The notes: generated by a model not told the origin, from the letters alone. Numbered from the stretch's first letter, positions 1-10,519 are shown. The stretch: DNA of 64,000 nucleotides from Blastocladiella emersonii ATCC 22665 (GCA_025594325.1 JANHCV010000002.1:1550001-1614000); one strand, 5' to 3'. Numbers and translations: made by a program.

Positions 1-1292
1 GCGCAGGGTGACGATGCGCTTGCGGGTGCCGACGCAGCAGCCCTTGATCATGAGGAAGTCCTCGTTGACCATACCGTAGTGCGGGAAGCCGCCCATGGGG
101 TTGATGGTCTTCTCGGTGATGTCGAACTCGGTCGAGCCCGAGGCCGAGGCCTGGCCGTTCGAGACGCGGTAGATCTTCTTGTTGATCTCGGTACGGTGGT
201 GGTAGCCGTTCTGACCAGCGCGCGGCACCGAGTACATGACGCGCGACGGGTGCCAGGCACCGACACAGGCAATCTTGCGGAGACCACGGTGCGTCTTGCG
301 GGGGAGCTTCTTGGTGCCCCAACGGTGGGTGACACCCTCGTAACCGTGACCCTTGGTCACACCGATGATGTCGATGTTCTCGTCCTGCTCGAAGACCGAC
401 TTGATGTCGACCTCCTTCTCGAAGTGCTCCTTGGCCCAGTCGACCTTCTGCGCAATCGAGCCGCCGTTGAGCTGGATCTCCATGAGGTGCGCCTTCTTCT
501 GGCCGATCTTGACCTTGCGGATCTGCGTGTGCGCGAGGACGCGGACAACCTGGCAGTACTTCTTGATGCGCTCGAGCTCGCGGGTGATGTCCTTGGCGCC
601 CTCGGCGTACTTGCCGGCGTACTTGGTGAAGGCCTTCTTCTTGGACTTGTACCAGTTCTTGTAGAAGCGGCGCTTGACCTCCTCCGAGAGGTGCTCGGCC
701 CACACCGTGGTGAGGGTGCGCAGGCCGCGGGGGGTCTCGACGTAGCCGACAACACCGACGACGACCATAGGGGGCGTCTCGATGATGGTCACGGCCTCGA
801 CGATCTCCTTCTTGTGCATCTCTGAGCGCGCGCGAGCGGGTTTCCACGGTTAGCGCACGTTCCAAACACACGCATTCCACCACAACGAGAAAATTCAACG
901 TACTCGACGCGGGGCGGTCGAGGTCGCGCACAATGTGGGTCATGCCGGCCTTGTAGCCGATGAAGGCCGTGAGGTGCACGGGCTTCTTGGCATCGTCGCG
1001 GGGGAACGACTTGACCTTACCGCGGTGATGGCGGCAGCGCTTGCGGGGCAGGAAACCCAGCGAACCGTGACGGGGGTGCTCGAACTTGCGGTGGGACTAA
1101 CGAAATGGGGGGGGGAAAATGCGGATGGTTGCGGGTGGCCACCACGGCACAGCAGGTCGTTTTCGTCAGTCATCCGTCGGTTTCATTGGTCCCCGCCGCG
1201 GTCGTCGCGGCCGAAGCCAGCAAAACGCCGAGCGGGGATTGAATACCGCCGTCCGACAGAGCGGCACGACTGCATGCGATTCATCTCACCAT
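1..1292 (-). CDS. RPL3: Ribosomal protein uL3 (RPL3), 5' part; C-terminus beyond left edge
   Basis: Structural protein of the large cytosolic ribosomal subunit, near the peptidyl-transferase centre. Exons on the minus strand: 1292-1290 (only the ATG), 1096-904, and 821 to beyond base 1. Introns are 1289-1097 (GTGAGA...TTAG) and 903-822 (GTACGT...CAG). Translation gives the uL3 N-terminus after Met ([19 protein letters not shown]), then [18 protein letters not shown]. It continues through the conserved [19 protein letters not shown] block and stops at the window edge about 30-40 residues short of the usual ~390. The ATG-only first exon is inferred from an ACA-ATG-GTGAGA junction and a TAG acceptor directly before the Ser codon. 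The identification is secure. The first intron is likely but not proven; a cDNA would decide it. Confidence 0.95.
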
Positions 1293-1367
1293 TGTAAATA
1301 TCCGTGCTCCAGGAGGGAAGAACAGGCAAGGCGGTCGTCGCGGAGCTTTAAGCTGGCGGACTCCCAG

Positions 1368-1385
1368 TTCAGCCACATCACCTGA
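1368..1385 (+). promoter_or_regulatory. Upstream element shared by the two F-box paralogs (copy 1)
   Basis: The 18-base word TTCAGCCACATCACCTGA lies 87 bases before the first F-box gene's ATG. It recurs exactly at 3387-3404, 96 bases before the start of the second paralog. The flanking bases differ, so this is the best-conserved part of the duplicated promoter. Function unknown; binding site or core promoter is inference. Confidence 0.5.
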
Positions 1386-1471
1386 CGTTCAATTTCGCTT
1401 TCTCTCCACCGCCAAGTCACTGCCGCGTCCTTCCGCGACCTCGATCCGTGCACGCCACATATGAGAAACCA

Positions 1472-3190
1472 ATGGAGAACGCCAAACTCGACTTGCTGCC
1501 CTCTGTCGTGATCGCGAACCTCGCCGCGTTCCTCGAAGGGCGCCAGCTCTCGCGGCTGCGGCAGACCTGCACTGCCATGAGCCGCGTGCCAGCCAACGTA
1601 ACGGCCAGCCGTGAGCACCTCGACTGGGCCCTTCGCCGCGGGTCATACACGCCGATACATCGGATTTATTTCGACCGTGCGATACGCCTTGATCAAAGTT
1701 CTGCTTACCGAGCAAGGCAGGTTCTGATCCGCGATGCAGTCGACTTGCTCGACGCTGACACGATTCGCGCCCTGCTTGACCCTCGCTCTCCGCGCGTGCA
1801 CGGCAAAGCGCTCGACGTGGAAGTGGCCTTCTTTCGCGCTCTACAACAGGTTGACCGAGGACGACCCGGTGCGGCTGAAATCGCGCGGATGTTGCTCGTC
1901 GACTCGCACATTTTTCCCTTCACGTTCGAGTTTCGCTACATGAGCGACCACGAATTCCTCGCACTGTGCACTACTGCTGCAGCTGTCGACATCGGCTCGC
2001 TTGTTGATGCGAATCTCCATCCGCTACACGTCTTGGTCGTCGCTGCCTTGGCCAGCGATTCGCGGACCGAGCGACTCCTTGACGCGTCATGGCCGACCGT
2101 CGTGTACAAGGCGTCTCCCAACTTGCCTGGACTGGTGGATGTGCTGCTCATCGCACTCCTGACAAACAATGAAGCGCCGACAATCAGCATTCTCGCTCGT
2201 CTGGTCACGGACCCGGCTATTCCGGTAGAGTATCCTGCTCACTGTTGGGAGTCTACCATGGATCTGGTTTTTCGCCAAGGCACGCCTGCGCTCCTTCGCC
2301 GTGTGTTATCGCACCCGGCCGCTCGTCTCGTGCTTCTTCGCCCCACCCATGCCCAGCTGTGTCGTGATATCGCGCAAGGAGATCCTACTGCGCTTAGCTT
2401 ACACCTCGAAAGCGGCGGTTTCCTCGAATCCAATTACGACGACGACGACGAGTACCACTTTCGCGACGCGGAAACATTCAAGGCATCAACGATCATTTGC
2501 CTCTCCTGGCGCCTTGGCGAGCTTGCGTGCTTTGATCGCTTGCTGACCATCGCTGCGAAGACCTGGTACAAAGGTCCCTCTTTCGTCATCGATCTCTTCC
2601 GAGAATTATGTATAAACTTGGACTTGGACTTGGACTTGGACTTGGACTTGGACTTGGACTTGGCTTGCGCAAGGCATGTCTTCACGCGACTTCTCGGCAT
2701 GGGTCCAACGGTTCACAAGATGATGGCTTCCGACTTCTTGTTGCTCGTTCGGCTCGGAGTCGGGGAAGCACGCGTGGACATGCTTGCCTGGTTGCTCATG
2801 GAAGCTGGTCCAGCGCTTGTTGAGGCTTCTGACGGAGCACTTGGTGTCGCAGAGACTTTGGCCACCATCACCGCGGCCATCTTGTTGCCCACCCCCATCG
2901 GTTCATTTGGTCAATCGGCTCAACGCCACCTCGATACGCTCACCTGGATCCTCAGCAACTGCGGTCCTGTTTCCACGCAGGACAAGCAGACCGCACTTGC
3001 TGCCGCGGATCCCCGCTGGAATCAGGCGATCATCGAGTACCTGCTGCGTGATCCAAGAGTTGATCCGTCGTTCGAAAACAACAAGCTGCTGGTTCGTGTT
3101 CAGCAAGCGGGTTTCCATTCGACTGCTGCACTTCTTTTGCGCGATCCGCGCGTTGTGGCCATCGAGCGTGCACGGTATGTGCAGCGCTGA
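1472..3190 (+). CDS. F-box-like protein with ankyrin-like C-terminus (paralog 1)
   Basis: Single-exon gene of 572 residues. The start is the ATG at 1472, because the paralog downstream begins with the same Met-Glu-Asn-Ala. Residues ~8-50 resemble an F-box (LLPSVVIANLAAFL, then LSRLRQTC), the module that links substrates to SCF ubiquitin ligases through Skp1. The middle is an unrecognised helical region. The C-terminus (LLRDPRVDPSFENNKLL, then LLLRDPRV) resembles degenerate ankyrin-type repeats common in zoosporic-fungus families. A Leu-Asp run (about eight units) lies near residue 385 where the paralog has only one or two. The third codon positions hold more A/T than those of the housekeeping genes nearby. 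F-box function is inferred from the motif alone; the substrate is unknown. An AATAAA lies about 60 bases after the stop. Confidence 0.75.
   Translation: MENAKLDLLPSVVIANLAAFLEGRQLSRLRQTCTAMSRVPANVTASREHLDWALRRGSYTPIHRIYFDRAIRLDQSSAYRARQVLIRDAVDLLDADTIRALLDPRSPRVHGKALDVEVAFFRALQQVDRGRPGAAEIARMLLVDSHIFPFTFEFRYMSDHEFLALCTTAAAVDIGSLVDANLHPLHVLVVAALASDSRTERLLDASWPTVVYKASPNLPGLVDVLLIALLTNNEAPTISILARLVTDPAIPVEYPAHCWESTMDLVFRQGTPALLRRVLSHPAARLVLLRPTHAQLCRDIAQGDPTALSLHLESGGFLESNYDDDDEYHFRDAETFKASTIICLSWRLGELACFDRLLTIAAKTWYKGPSFVIDLFRELCINLDLDLDLDLDLDLDLACARHVFTRLLGMGPTVHKMMASDFLLLVRLGVGEARVDMLAWLLMEAGPALVEASDGALGVAETLATITAAILLPTPIGSFGQSAQRHLDTLTWILSNCGPVSTQDKQTALAAADPRWNQAIIEYLLRDPRVDPSFENNKLLVRVQQAGFHSTAALLLRDPRVVAIERARYVQR
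2617..2664 (+). repeat. In-frame CTTGGA hexanucleotide repeat
   Basis: Seven perfect CTTGGA units followed by CTTGGC, inside the F-box coding sequence. They encode alternating Leu-Asp. The paralog at 4600-4640 has no expansion at the same place, so the tract arose after the duplication. Confidence 0.9.
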
Positions 3191-3499
3191 CTTGCAGATC
3201 GCTCAAGTTTGGGGGCATCCGGAACGGTTTCGCGTTGAAGAGGGGCATGAAAATAAACGGATTTAATGGCTTGGTGCCTTTTCAAACGAGCGTCAACGCG
3301 TCCCTGATTGATTCACGCGATGGTGGTCCCCTTGCCGAGTCGCGGCGGCGGAAGGACTGGCCGCGACGTTGAGAACGCGTCGCATGTTCAGCCACATCAC
3401 CTGATGCTCGGTGCGCCCTCGCTCTCACGCGCCCCGAAAGTCGCCGCAGCGCTCCTCGGCGAACCTTCCCTCGAGTACATGCAATCTAATGTGTAACTA
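3191..3499. other. Spacer between F-box paralogs
   Basis: No gene seen. It holds the 3' end of paralog 1 (AATAAA near 3252), ACGCGTC words at about 3294 and 3376, and the duplicated upstream element at 3387-3404. Confidence 0.6.
3387..3404 (+). promoter_or_regulatory. Upstream element shared by the two F-box paralogs (copy 2)
   Basis: Exact second copy of TTCAGCCACATCACCTGA, 96 bases before the ATG at 3500. It shows that the tandem duplication included the promoter. Whether it still drives the broken paralog is unknown. Confidence 0.5.
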
Positions 3500-5152
3500 A
3501 TGGAGAACGCCATGATTGACTTGCTGCCCTGGGATGTGGTTGCGCACCTCGCTGAGTATCTCGACGCGCGCCAGCTCTCGCGGCTGCGGTAAACCTGCAC
3601 CGCCCTGAGCCACACGCCCGCCAACCTGACCGTTGTCAATGATCACTTCCACTGGGCGATCCTCAAGGGATCGTACTTTGATCTACGCCCGCTGTTCCTC
3701 GAACACGGCCGCCTCTTCAAGCCACAAGCCGCGCAAGAAGCACTGCGGACCCTTCTTCACGGTGCCGTTGACGTGCAAGACGCACACCTGCTTCACATCC
3801 TCCTCAACCCACAATCCCCGTTTGCGCTTGGAGCAAAACGGTACCTTGGGCAGGCTTTTTTCCACGCGCTCGTGCAGGTGGACCGTGTTCGACCCCGCGC
3901 CATGGAGATGGCGCGCATGCTGCTCGTCAGTCCGCTAATCTTTCCATTCTCGCTTTGGTTCGCTGGAATGTCCGACAGCCTTGTCGATGCCTTGTGCGGT
4001 ACCGCAGCAACCGTCGATTTGGACACGCTCAGCCTCAGCGGCGCGGATCCGCTTCACGTCTTGGTCCTCGCCCTGCTCGCTGCTGACGCGCGGACTACGG
4101 CATTCATTGACGCGTCATGGACGACCATCACAGAAGGCGGAGCCGACCTTTGGCCCAAACTCACGGATCTGCTTCTCATCGCGCTCGTGACCAACAACGA
4201 GGTTGTCACTATGTACCTTCTCAATCGTATCGCTGCAGCAACACCTTTGCCCGCTGGGTACACGGCTTCTTCTTGGGAATCGACAGTGGACCACGCCTGC
4301 CGCAGGGCTCCACCTGCTCTACTTCGTCGGCTCATGACCCACCCGACCGCGAACATCATTCTCGAGCCGAACGCAGCCAAGGTTTGTCGCCTTATTGCAC
4401 TCGGCAATGCGACGGCTCTTCACGGACGGCATGGAAAACTCACACGCGCCTTTTTCATCCGCAACAGTGGCAGGATCGATGCCTTCACGTTCATCGCCCT
4501 GGCTTGGCGACTTGGCGAGCGAACTTATTTTGAACGCCTGGTCGATGCTGCGCTAAATTTCAGGCGTCACCGTCCCGAACTCGCCGCGACCTACTTCAGA
4601 GCTACTTGCGTTGACCTGGACCCCGACGCCGCTCAATGCTTTCTCGCACGCACGCTCGAGATGGGCCCTGATGTCTTCTATATGATCGTTTGGGATTTCC
4701 GGCGCATCGCCCGTGAGGCGGTCAGCAAGGCTCGCCTCGACATGCTTTCCTGGCTAATGACCACGGCGCGCCCGATCCTCCTCGGAGCGGTTGAGCCACT
4801 TCATCAAAATGTCGCGAAGTCACTCGGCATCGATACCGCCTATCTTGTGTTTACCATGGTCATCCGCGTGAATGATAGCTCGGCGCGGCAGCAGTTAGAC
4901 ATGGTCGCCTGGCTTTTGGACAACTTCGATGGGGGCACCGCAGCCAGAAAGCAGACCGCTTTGGAGCACGCTGGAAACTGCGGAAACCAAGTTATCGAGC
5001 TCTTGCTTCGTGACCCGGGCGTGGATCCGTCCTGCAATGGGAACCAACTGCTCAGGTCTGTTCAAGCGCGCGGTCTTCCGTCAACCGAAGCGCTTCTCCT
5101 TCGCGACCCGCGCGTTGCAGCCCTCGAACGCGAGCGGTACGCGCAGCTCTGA
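3500..5152 (+). pseudogene. F-box-like paralog 2 interrupted by one TAA stop
   Basis: Tandem copy of the gene at 1472. The frame opens at ATG 3500 and reads an F-box (DLLPWDVVAHLAEYL, then LSRLR). It meets TAA at 3590-3592 exactly where paralog 1 has CAG (Gln) in RLRQTC. Downstream the same frame is open to the TGA at 5152, with 519 further codons that match paralog 1 throughout, including LLRDPGVDPSCNGNQLL. A CAA-to-TAA transition would explain the break. Other genes here use TAA, TAG and TGA as terminators, so codon reassignment is not supported. A shorter protein could start at ATG 3902 but would lack the F-box. The lesion is recent: no other frame damage is visible. A sequencing error is possible. 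Confidence 0.75.
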
Positions 5153-5224
5153 ATCGTTCGATTTCGGCACCAGTAGCAAGGAATACGTGTTGTATGAGCG
5201 ATTGGTATGTACATGCAATGAATT

Positions 5225-7340
5225 TCAGTCGTCGAGCGCGTCGAAGCGGAGGCCGTCCAGGGCATCACGCGAATTGAGATCAAACGGCTTCGGCCCGCCG
5301 GCGGGCATGATACCCCGCGCAACGGCCTCGTCGTCGGACATGTCCTCGTCCGTCAGCCCGAACCGGAGCTCGTAGGGCGTGCTCATGGCGACGAGGAACT
5401 GGTCCTTGCGCGACCCGTCGTAGTGCTCGGGCACGCGGTGCTTCTTGGCCGCGTCGCGCAGCAGCGCCGCGTTGAACGCGTGCGCCTTGACGGCCACGGC
5501 CTGGATGTGCTTGATCTGCACGTACGGCCCGTCGACGGTCGCGGCCGCCGCGGCGGCGCGCGGCTTGGGCTTGGGGAAATACGCGTGGTACGAGTTGGCG
5601 GGCGGGGCCGGGTCGGCCTCGGCCTGCGCCTGCGCCTGCGCCTGCACCTGCTGCGCCTTGGCCGCGATGCGCACGTCGGCGCGGAAATCGTTGATGAACG
5701 TGTTCCCGAACACGACCGGGACCACGGGCGAGATGCCGGCCTGCAGGAGCCGGCGCGCCGCGGCCTTGAACGCGGCAATCGACTCGATCAGGGCCGTGTG
5801 CGTGGCCATGGGGATGTATGTCTTGGCCTTGAAGGCAGCGCGCGCGGCCTTGGAGCCTTTGGTGTGTGCGACGCGGTCGTTGACGGCCTCCTCCCACTCG
5901 ATGAAGAAGTCGGCGATCTCGTCAAGTTCCCCGATCGCCGTGTGGTTGAGGTTGGCGATCCGCTCGCGGCGGCCGACGAACCCCTCCCAGTACTTGCGCA
6001 TGGACACAACATAGAAGTGGGTCGCCTGGACCGTGTGCGCCGCGTGCAGCAGCCGCCCGCGCGTGCGCTCCGTGAGCGAGGGGTCGGTCCGCACCGCAAT
6101 GATGGGCTCGAGGAGCACCGCGCGCATCATGAAAGGAACGTGAGCTCCGATACCCGACATGGCCTTGTCGAGACCCAGGGACGGGTTGGCCTTGGGCTGG
6201 ATGTGGCCGTGGGCGGAACACCCGGTGATGTTGTAGAGCTTGGCGAGGCGCGGCTCGTCCTTGATGTACTAGGCCATGTTGCGCATGCAGTCGGCGCTGG
6301 CGACGCCGCCCGCGTGGTGCTCGAGCGTAAGCCGAGGGTCGGCGAACGCGTCGCGCAGGCGCATCACGACGGACAGCGGGTCGGGGAGCCAGATGACGGT
6401 CGGGTTGGCCGCGGACACGAGCTCGGCGGCCTCAGTGTACGTCTAGTTGCTACATGGCGAGCATGTACGTGATTAGCAGCCCGCTCCGGCGGTACGGCCA
6501 CAGAGAAGAGCATACCAGTCCGAAGACCACGAGAGCACCTCGAAACCCTTGTCCTCGAGCTGACCGACGATCTTGTTGATGCGGCCCGCCACGATCGTCG
6601 ACTTGAGCTCGCCGTACGTGAAAAAGCACAGCGGGTGCGCGATTCGAGTCGCGTGGCACCACATCATGAAGATGACCGCGCGGCGCCCGGTGCCCGGCGG
6701 CTCGTCATCGTCCGAGTCGCCGCCCTCGCACTCGGCGGTGGTCTGCGCGAGCTTGATCTCGGTGATCGAGAGGCTGACCATGGCCCTCGGCGTGTTGAGG
6801 CTGCCCGCGCCGCCGATAGCCGCGACGGCGAGATCGAGATGGACCGCGGAAAAGCCGGGCGGGAAGTCGGACAGGGACGCCGTCGGCGAGCAGCTCGAGT
6901 CAATGTCAGGTGCTCCCGCCGCAGTCGCCGACTTCTTGAGGTTCTTCTGGTGGATCCGCTTGATGCGCTCGACCTCGCGCATCCGCTTGGGATCGAGCGG
7001 AAAGTAGAAGGGCGTCTCGTGGGTACGCTCCTGCGGCGACGAGGCGTCATTGGTCGCGCCGCACTCGGCAGCGTACGCGCCGAACAAGCTAAACGGAAAG
7101 GCGTCAGGCGTCAGTCATCACTCTCGTCTTACACTGGCGCAACTTCCCGCACCTGCTAGTTGACGCGGGCCCATTCTTCATGGCCGCAGCGGGAGGTGCT
7201 GTCGTGCTGGTGCTCGAGCTCGATGCCGAACTCGCCTTGGCGCGCGGCTTCTTCTGCGGAGCGCGGCGGCCGCGGGGTCCGCGCGTAGTCGGGGCAGCGC
7301 CGCGAGGGCCGCTCGTGCTAGTGCTATCACTGACCATCAT
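5225..7340 (-). pseudogene. P-element/THAP9 transposase-like family, copy A (two nonsense codons)
   Basis: Exons 7340-7153, 7088-6516 and 6449-5225, with introns of 64 nt (GTGCGG...TTTAG) and 66 nt (GTATGC...TGTAG) at the same places as in copies B and D. All phases agree. Two in-frame TAG codons interrupt exon 3: at 6445-6443 (copy D has TCG there) and at 6271-6269 (copy B has CAC, in MAHFIS). Otherwise the frame is open to the end. Transposase-like features are AVIFMMWCHATRIAHPLCF, SWSSD before intron 2, LPDPLSV and GNTFINDFRADVR. The last two correspond to the DxPHLLKxLRN and QDxLExFF blocks of P-type transposases, but the Glu is absent. The N-terminus is a basic GPRG/RGPRGRR tract. The reading as a decayed copy is firm; the transposase origin is inference. 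Confidence 0.7.
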
Positions 7341-7429
7341 GTTGAGGGCTTCGTCGAGTCAAGAGTCTTGTTGCGTTCGTTGAACGAGAGAGAGGAAGAG
7401 CGTGGGAAGAGGTTCGACGCGTTTGGCGC

Positions 7430-7474
7430 GTTCCGCCACACGCTCGACTTGAAACAAGTCGCGTTGCGCCACTC
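7430..7474 (-). promoter_or_regulatory. Conserved element upstream of transposase-like copy A
   Basis: About 90 bases before the start codon. It contains CGACTTGAAACAAGTCGCG, whose centre is a small hairpin, and a GCGCCACTC. The pattern GCCA, then CACG, then TGAAAC followed by GTCGCG recurs before copies C and D. It could be a promoter element or the remnant of an element end; no clear terminal inverted repeats were found. Confidence 0.4.
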
Positions 7475-7562
7475 ATTCGGCCCAACTCTAAACAGAGGGA
7501 TACGCCCGAGTCTGATTAGCAATGATACCGTGTAATTAGCAATATGGATACAGAATGAACAA

Positions 7563-9674
7563 TCAACACGTGAAGCCGCCGCCATAGCTGCAGAACGGGT
7601 TCACGCCGCGCCACTCGGGCTTCTGCTCGACCTCCTCGTCACTCGACTCGTCGTCGTCCTTGGCGCCGATCTTGAGCTCGGTGCAGGCGAACATGTTCAA
7701 AATGGACTGGTGGGCGTCGGTTCCGTCGTAGTGGGTGACGGCGCGGCGCTTCTTGGCCGCGGCGCGGAGCAGCTTGGCGTTGTGCTGGTGCGCCTTGATG
7801 GCCGTGTCCTGGAGGTGCTTGACGTGGACGCGCGGGCGGTCGGCGGCGCTCTGGGCGGCGCACAGGTTCGGGCGGAACTGCTTCATGGCCTGTTTCTCGG
7901 CAATGACGCCCGGGTCGTTTCGGTCTGGCACGCCGGCCGCGGCGCGCACGTCCTTGAGGAACTTCTTGAGGAACGAGTTGCCGAACGCGACGGGCGCCAC
8001 GGGCGTGATGCCGACGTGCAGCAGGCGGCGCGCCACGGACTTGAACGCGGCAATCGACTCGATCAGCGCCGTGTACGTGTGGATCGGGACGAACGAGTAC
8101 GCGAGGCTGGCCGTGCCCTGGGCCGCGCGCTGGTCGGCAAACTCCTTCCACGCCATGAAGTACTCGGCGACCTCGTCGAGGTCCGCGATCAGCGAGTGGT
8201 TGAGGTTCGCAATCTTGGCACGGCTCATGAACGAGTCGCGGTACTTGATGACGTCCGACATGAAGCAGCCGGTCGCCTCGACGGGGAGGAGCGAGTCGAG
8301 CAGCCGGTTGCGTGTCGCCTTGTCGAGCTTCGGATTGTTCTTGACGGCGTGGATGGGCTCGAAGAACATCAGGAGTAGCCGGTTGGCGATGGAGGTCTTG
8401 ATCGCGTCGATCTTGAAGAACATGCCGAGATCGCGGTCGCCCTTGACATCGATGTGGTTGCCCGTAATGTTGTACAGCGGCGCGAGGCACGGCTCGCGCG
8501 AGATGAAGTGGGCCATGTCAGCGACGCAGCCGGGGCCCGCGATGCCGCCCGACGGCAGCTCGAGCGCGATGCACGGGTCGGCGAAGGCGTCGCGCAGGCC
8601 CTTCATGACGGAAAGCGGGTCGGGCAGCCAGGTCAGCGACGGGTTGGCCGCGGACACGAGGTCGGCGATCTTGTGGTATACCGGAGTGCTACACGGTGCG
8701 ACTCCGATGTCAGCAGTGGCCGAAGCTCCTTGCCGCGATCCCGCACGTACCAGTCCGAGAACCACGAAACCACGCTGAAACCCTTGGCCTCGAGCTCGCC
8801 GACCACCTTGCTGATGCGGCCGGCCACAAGCGCCGGCTTGACCTCGTTGTAGACGAAGAAGCACAGCGGATGCGCGAGCCGCGTCGCGTGGCACCACATC
8901 ATGAACACGACGGCGCGGCACTTGAGGCCGAGCGGCTCGTCGTCGTCCGGGTCGCCGCCGTCGGTCTCGGCCGTAGCCGCCGTGTCGCTGCTGGACGCGG
9001 CGTCGGCCAAAGCACTGCCGGGCGCGACCTTGATCTCGCTGATGGCGATACTGACCGAGGCTTGGGGCGTGTTGAGGTTGCACGCCCCGCCGATGACCTC
9101 GACGGCGAGGTCGAGGTGGATGTCAGAGAAGCCGGCAGAGAAGTCGTACACGGGCGCTGGCGCGTCCGAGTCGTCGACGGGCTTGGCCGCCGCCGCTCTC
9201 AAAGAAGCCGCCTTGGACCCGACGGACAAGAGCATGCGCTCGAGGCGGCGCAGCTGCTTGGAGGTGTCGGGGTCGGGCTCGCGGTAGAAGGGCGTCTCGT
9301 GCGTGCGCTGCTGCGGCGACAGCGAGACGTCGTCATCGTCGTCCTTATCGTCACTCTCGCTCTCGGTCTTATCCGGTTCACCTTCGATATTGAACCCGGC
9401 CATGAGCGACTCGAGCATCCGCTTCGCCTCATCGTCAGAAGCTTCATGCGAGCTAGACAGTCGCGTGCGCACGTCAGCTTTGTGAGCTCGCACATCGGCG
9501 CGCCAGCACGTACAAGCGCGAAACGGGTTGCATTTGCGGTGTGGTCGCCGCCGTAGTCTCCGTCTTGGGGCGCTGCTCCTGCTTCTTGGGGCCGGCGCGC
9601 CGCCCGCGGGGTCCACGCGTGGCCGGGGCGGAGCCGCGCGGGCCGCGAGTGCCGGGAGTGCCGGTGGTCATCAT
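7563..9674 (-). CDS. P-element/THAP9 transposase-like protein, copy B (intact)
   Basis: Exons 9674-9514, 9452-8751 and 8688-7563 give about 662 residues. Introns are 61 nt (GTACGT...CTAG) and 62 nt (GTACGT...TGTAG). The start is the first ATG of the conserved MMTTGTPGTRGPRG leader. Order of features: basic RGPRGRR tract; acidic, Ser-rich region; THETPFY motif; VSIAISEIKV, matching the family's DEM block with Ser for Asp; AVVFMMWCHATRLAHPLCFF; KGFSVVSWFSD (second Asp kept); after splicing DCTPVYHKIADLV; LPDPLSVMKGLRDAF; and GNSFLKKFLKDVR where the catalytic Glu should be. No THAP zinc finger is seen. By-eye similarity to P-type transposases extends over several consecutive blocks, but the catalytic set looks lost. 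The protein may be domesticated or just a fungal family of transposon origin. No direct function can be stated. Confidence 0.7.
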
Positions 9675-9900
9675 GGTCACGATGCGTTGAGTGGTTACGT
9701 TTTCATGCAATCGTTGAGCAATTGCAAGAGGGAGAGGGCGCGAGAGCGCGCGCAGAAAGACAGGCGATCAGCGACTGCCTTCGCGTCCCTCACGTGCGGA
9801 TGAGCGAGTCGTGTCGCGTCGCGCTCTGCCGATCTACGGCTCGCGGCCAATGCGCGATGATGATGGTATATTTGCAATGAGGGTGGGTGTGGAACGCTCG

Positions 9901-10180
9901 TCAGCTCTCTTCAAACGAGTCGCTGCCCAGCGTGAGCGATTCAAGAAGCTCGCTTGCGCTCGAACAGCCACGTCGGGCGAACTCCACGGCCATCTCATCG
10001 AAGAGCTCACCGTCCGAGTTGTAGTCGTCCCAGGACCCGAACTTGAGCTCTTTCGGCGTGCCCATGGCCATGAACGACTGGAGCGGGTGCGGTCCGTCGT
10101 AGTGGTCGGGCAGGCGGTTCAGCTTGGTCGCGTCGCGCAGCAGCGCCGCGTTGAACGCGTGCACCTTCCGTGGTCATCAT
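9901..10180 (-). pseudogene. Transposase-like family, copy C: internal-deletion remnant
   Basis: The first codons (ATG ATG ACC ACG, matching copy B's MMTT start) are fused after six bases to the family C-terminus. That C-terminus reads HAFNAALLRDATKLNRLPDHY down to the stop at 9901. The join leaves the start one base out of frame with the C-terminal 87 codons. About 1.8 kb present in the other copies, including both introns, is missing, while the upstream element and the 3' end remain. Internal deletion keeping both ends is typical of non-autonomous P-type elements, but an ordinary deletion would look the same. Confidence 0.7.
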
Positions 10181-10519
10181 TGCGACTGCGTCTCACGTAA
10201 GCTCATCCGTTTCCGCCGATATAGAGTGAGTGCGCGAAGGCCGACGCGCGTGTGAAGCACGGCTGCGCCAGTCACGTTGAGGTGAAACACGTCGCGTCGC
10301 TCCACCAGTCGTGATTCCGGCCATCATCGGTCCAGGGAACCCTTGCTCAGCCCAGGCTCGTCGTCCTTGGGGTTCGGCGGTCGACAGAGATTTAACAAAA
10401 TTGCTATGTAGTGATGACAAAAACCCAGCCAGTCGTTTCGCTAATCAGTGCCCGCGCTCGCCCGCGTGAACGAGAGGGTCGTGGTGGACGGCCGAGTCCC
10501 ACACGATTTCCCCGTCATT
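10181..10519. other. Spacer with upstream element of copy C
   Basis: No gene seen. It carries the conserved upstream element at 10264-10309 and the 3' flank of copy D. AT content rises near 10390-10440. Confidence 0.5.
10264..10309 (-). promoter_or_regulatory. Conserved element upstream of transposase-like copy C
   Basis: TGCGCCAGTCACGTTGAGG followed by TGAAACACGTCGCG, about 85 bases before the remnant's ATG. It matches the elements before copies A and D, showing that the deleted copy kept its 5' flank. Confidence 0.45.

Noticed and set aside
2608-2700. Lys-Ser repeat peptide on the minus strand at the hexanucleotide repeat
   Set aside because: Simply the reverse reading of the CTTGGA repeat inside the F-box gene.
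3590-6445. Reassigned stop codons (TAA/TAG read as amino acids)
   Set aside because: eL15 ends with TAA, C2 paralog 1 with TAG and other genes with TGA; conserved genes contain no internal stops, so the standard code holds.
5423-6472. 349-codon plus-strand frame opposite the transposase-like copy A
   Set aside because: Antisense shadow with Arg/Gly/Val-rich text and no motif; the minus strand has conserved splice sites and paralogs.
8689-8750. Frameshift in transposase-like copy B
   Set aside because: The apparent frame change is explained by a 62-nt intron with GTACGT donor and TGTAG acceptor at the same position as in copies A and D.
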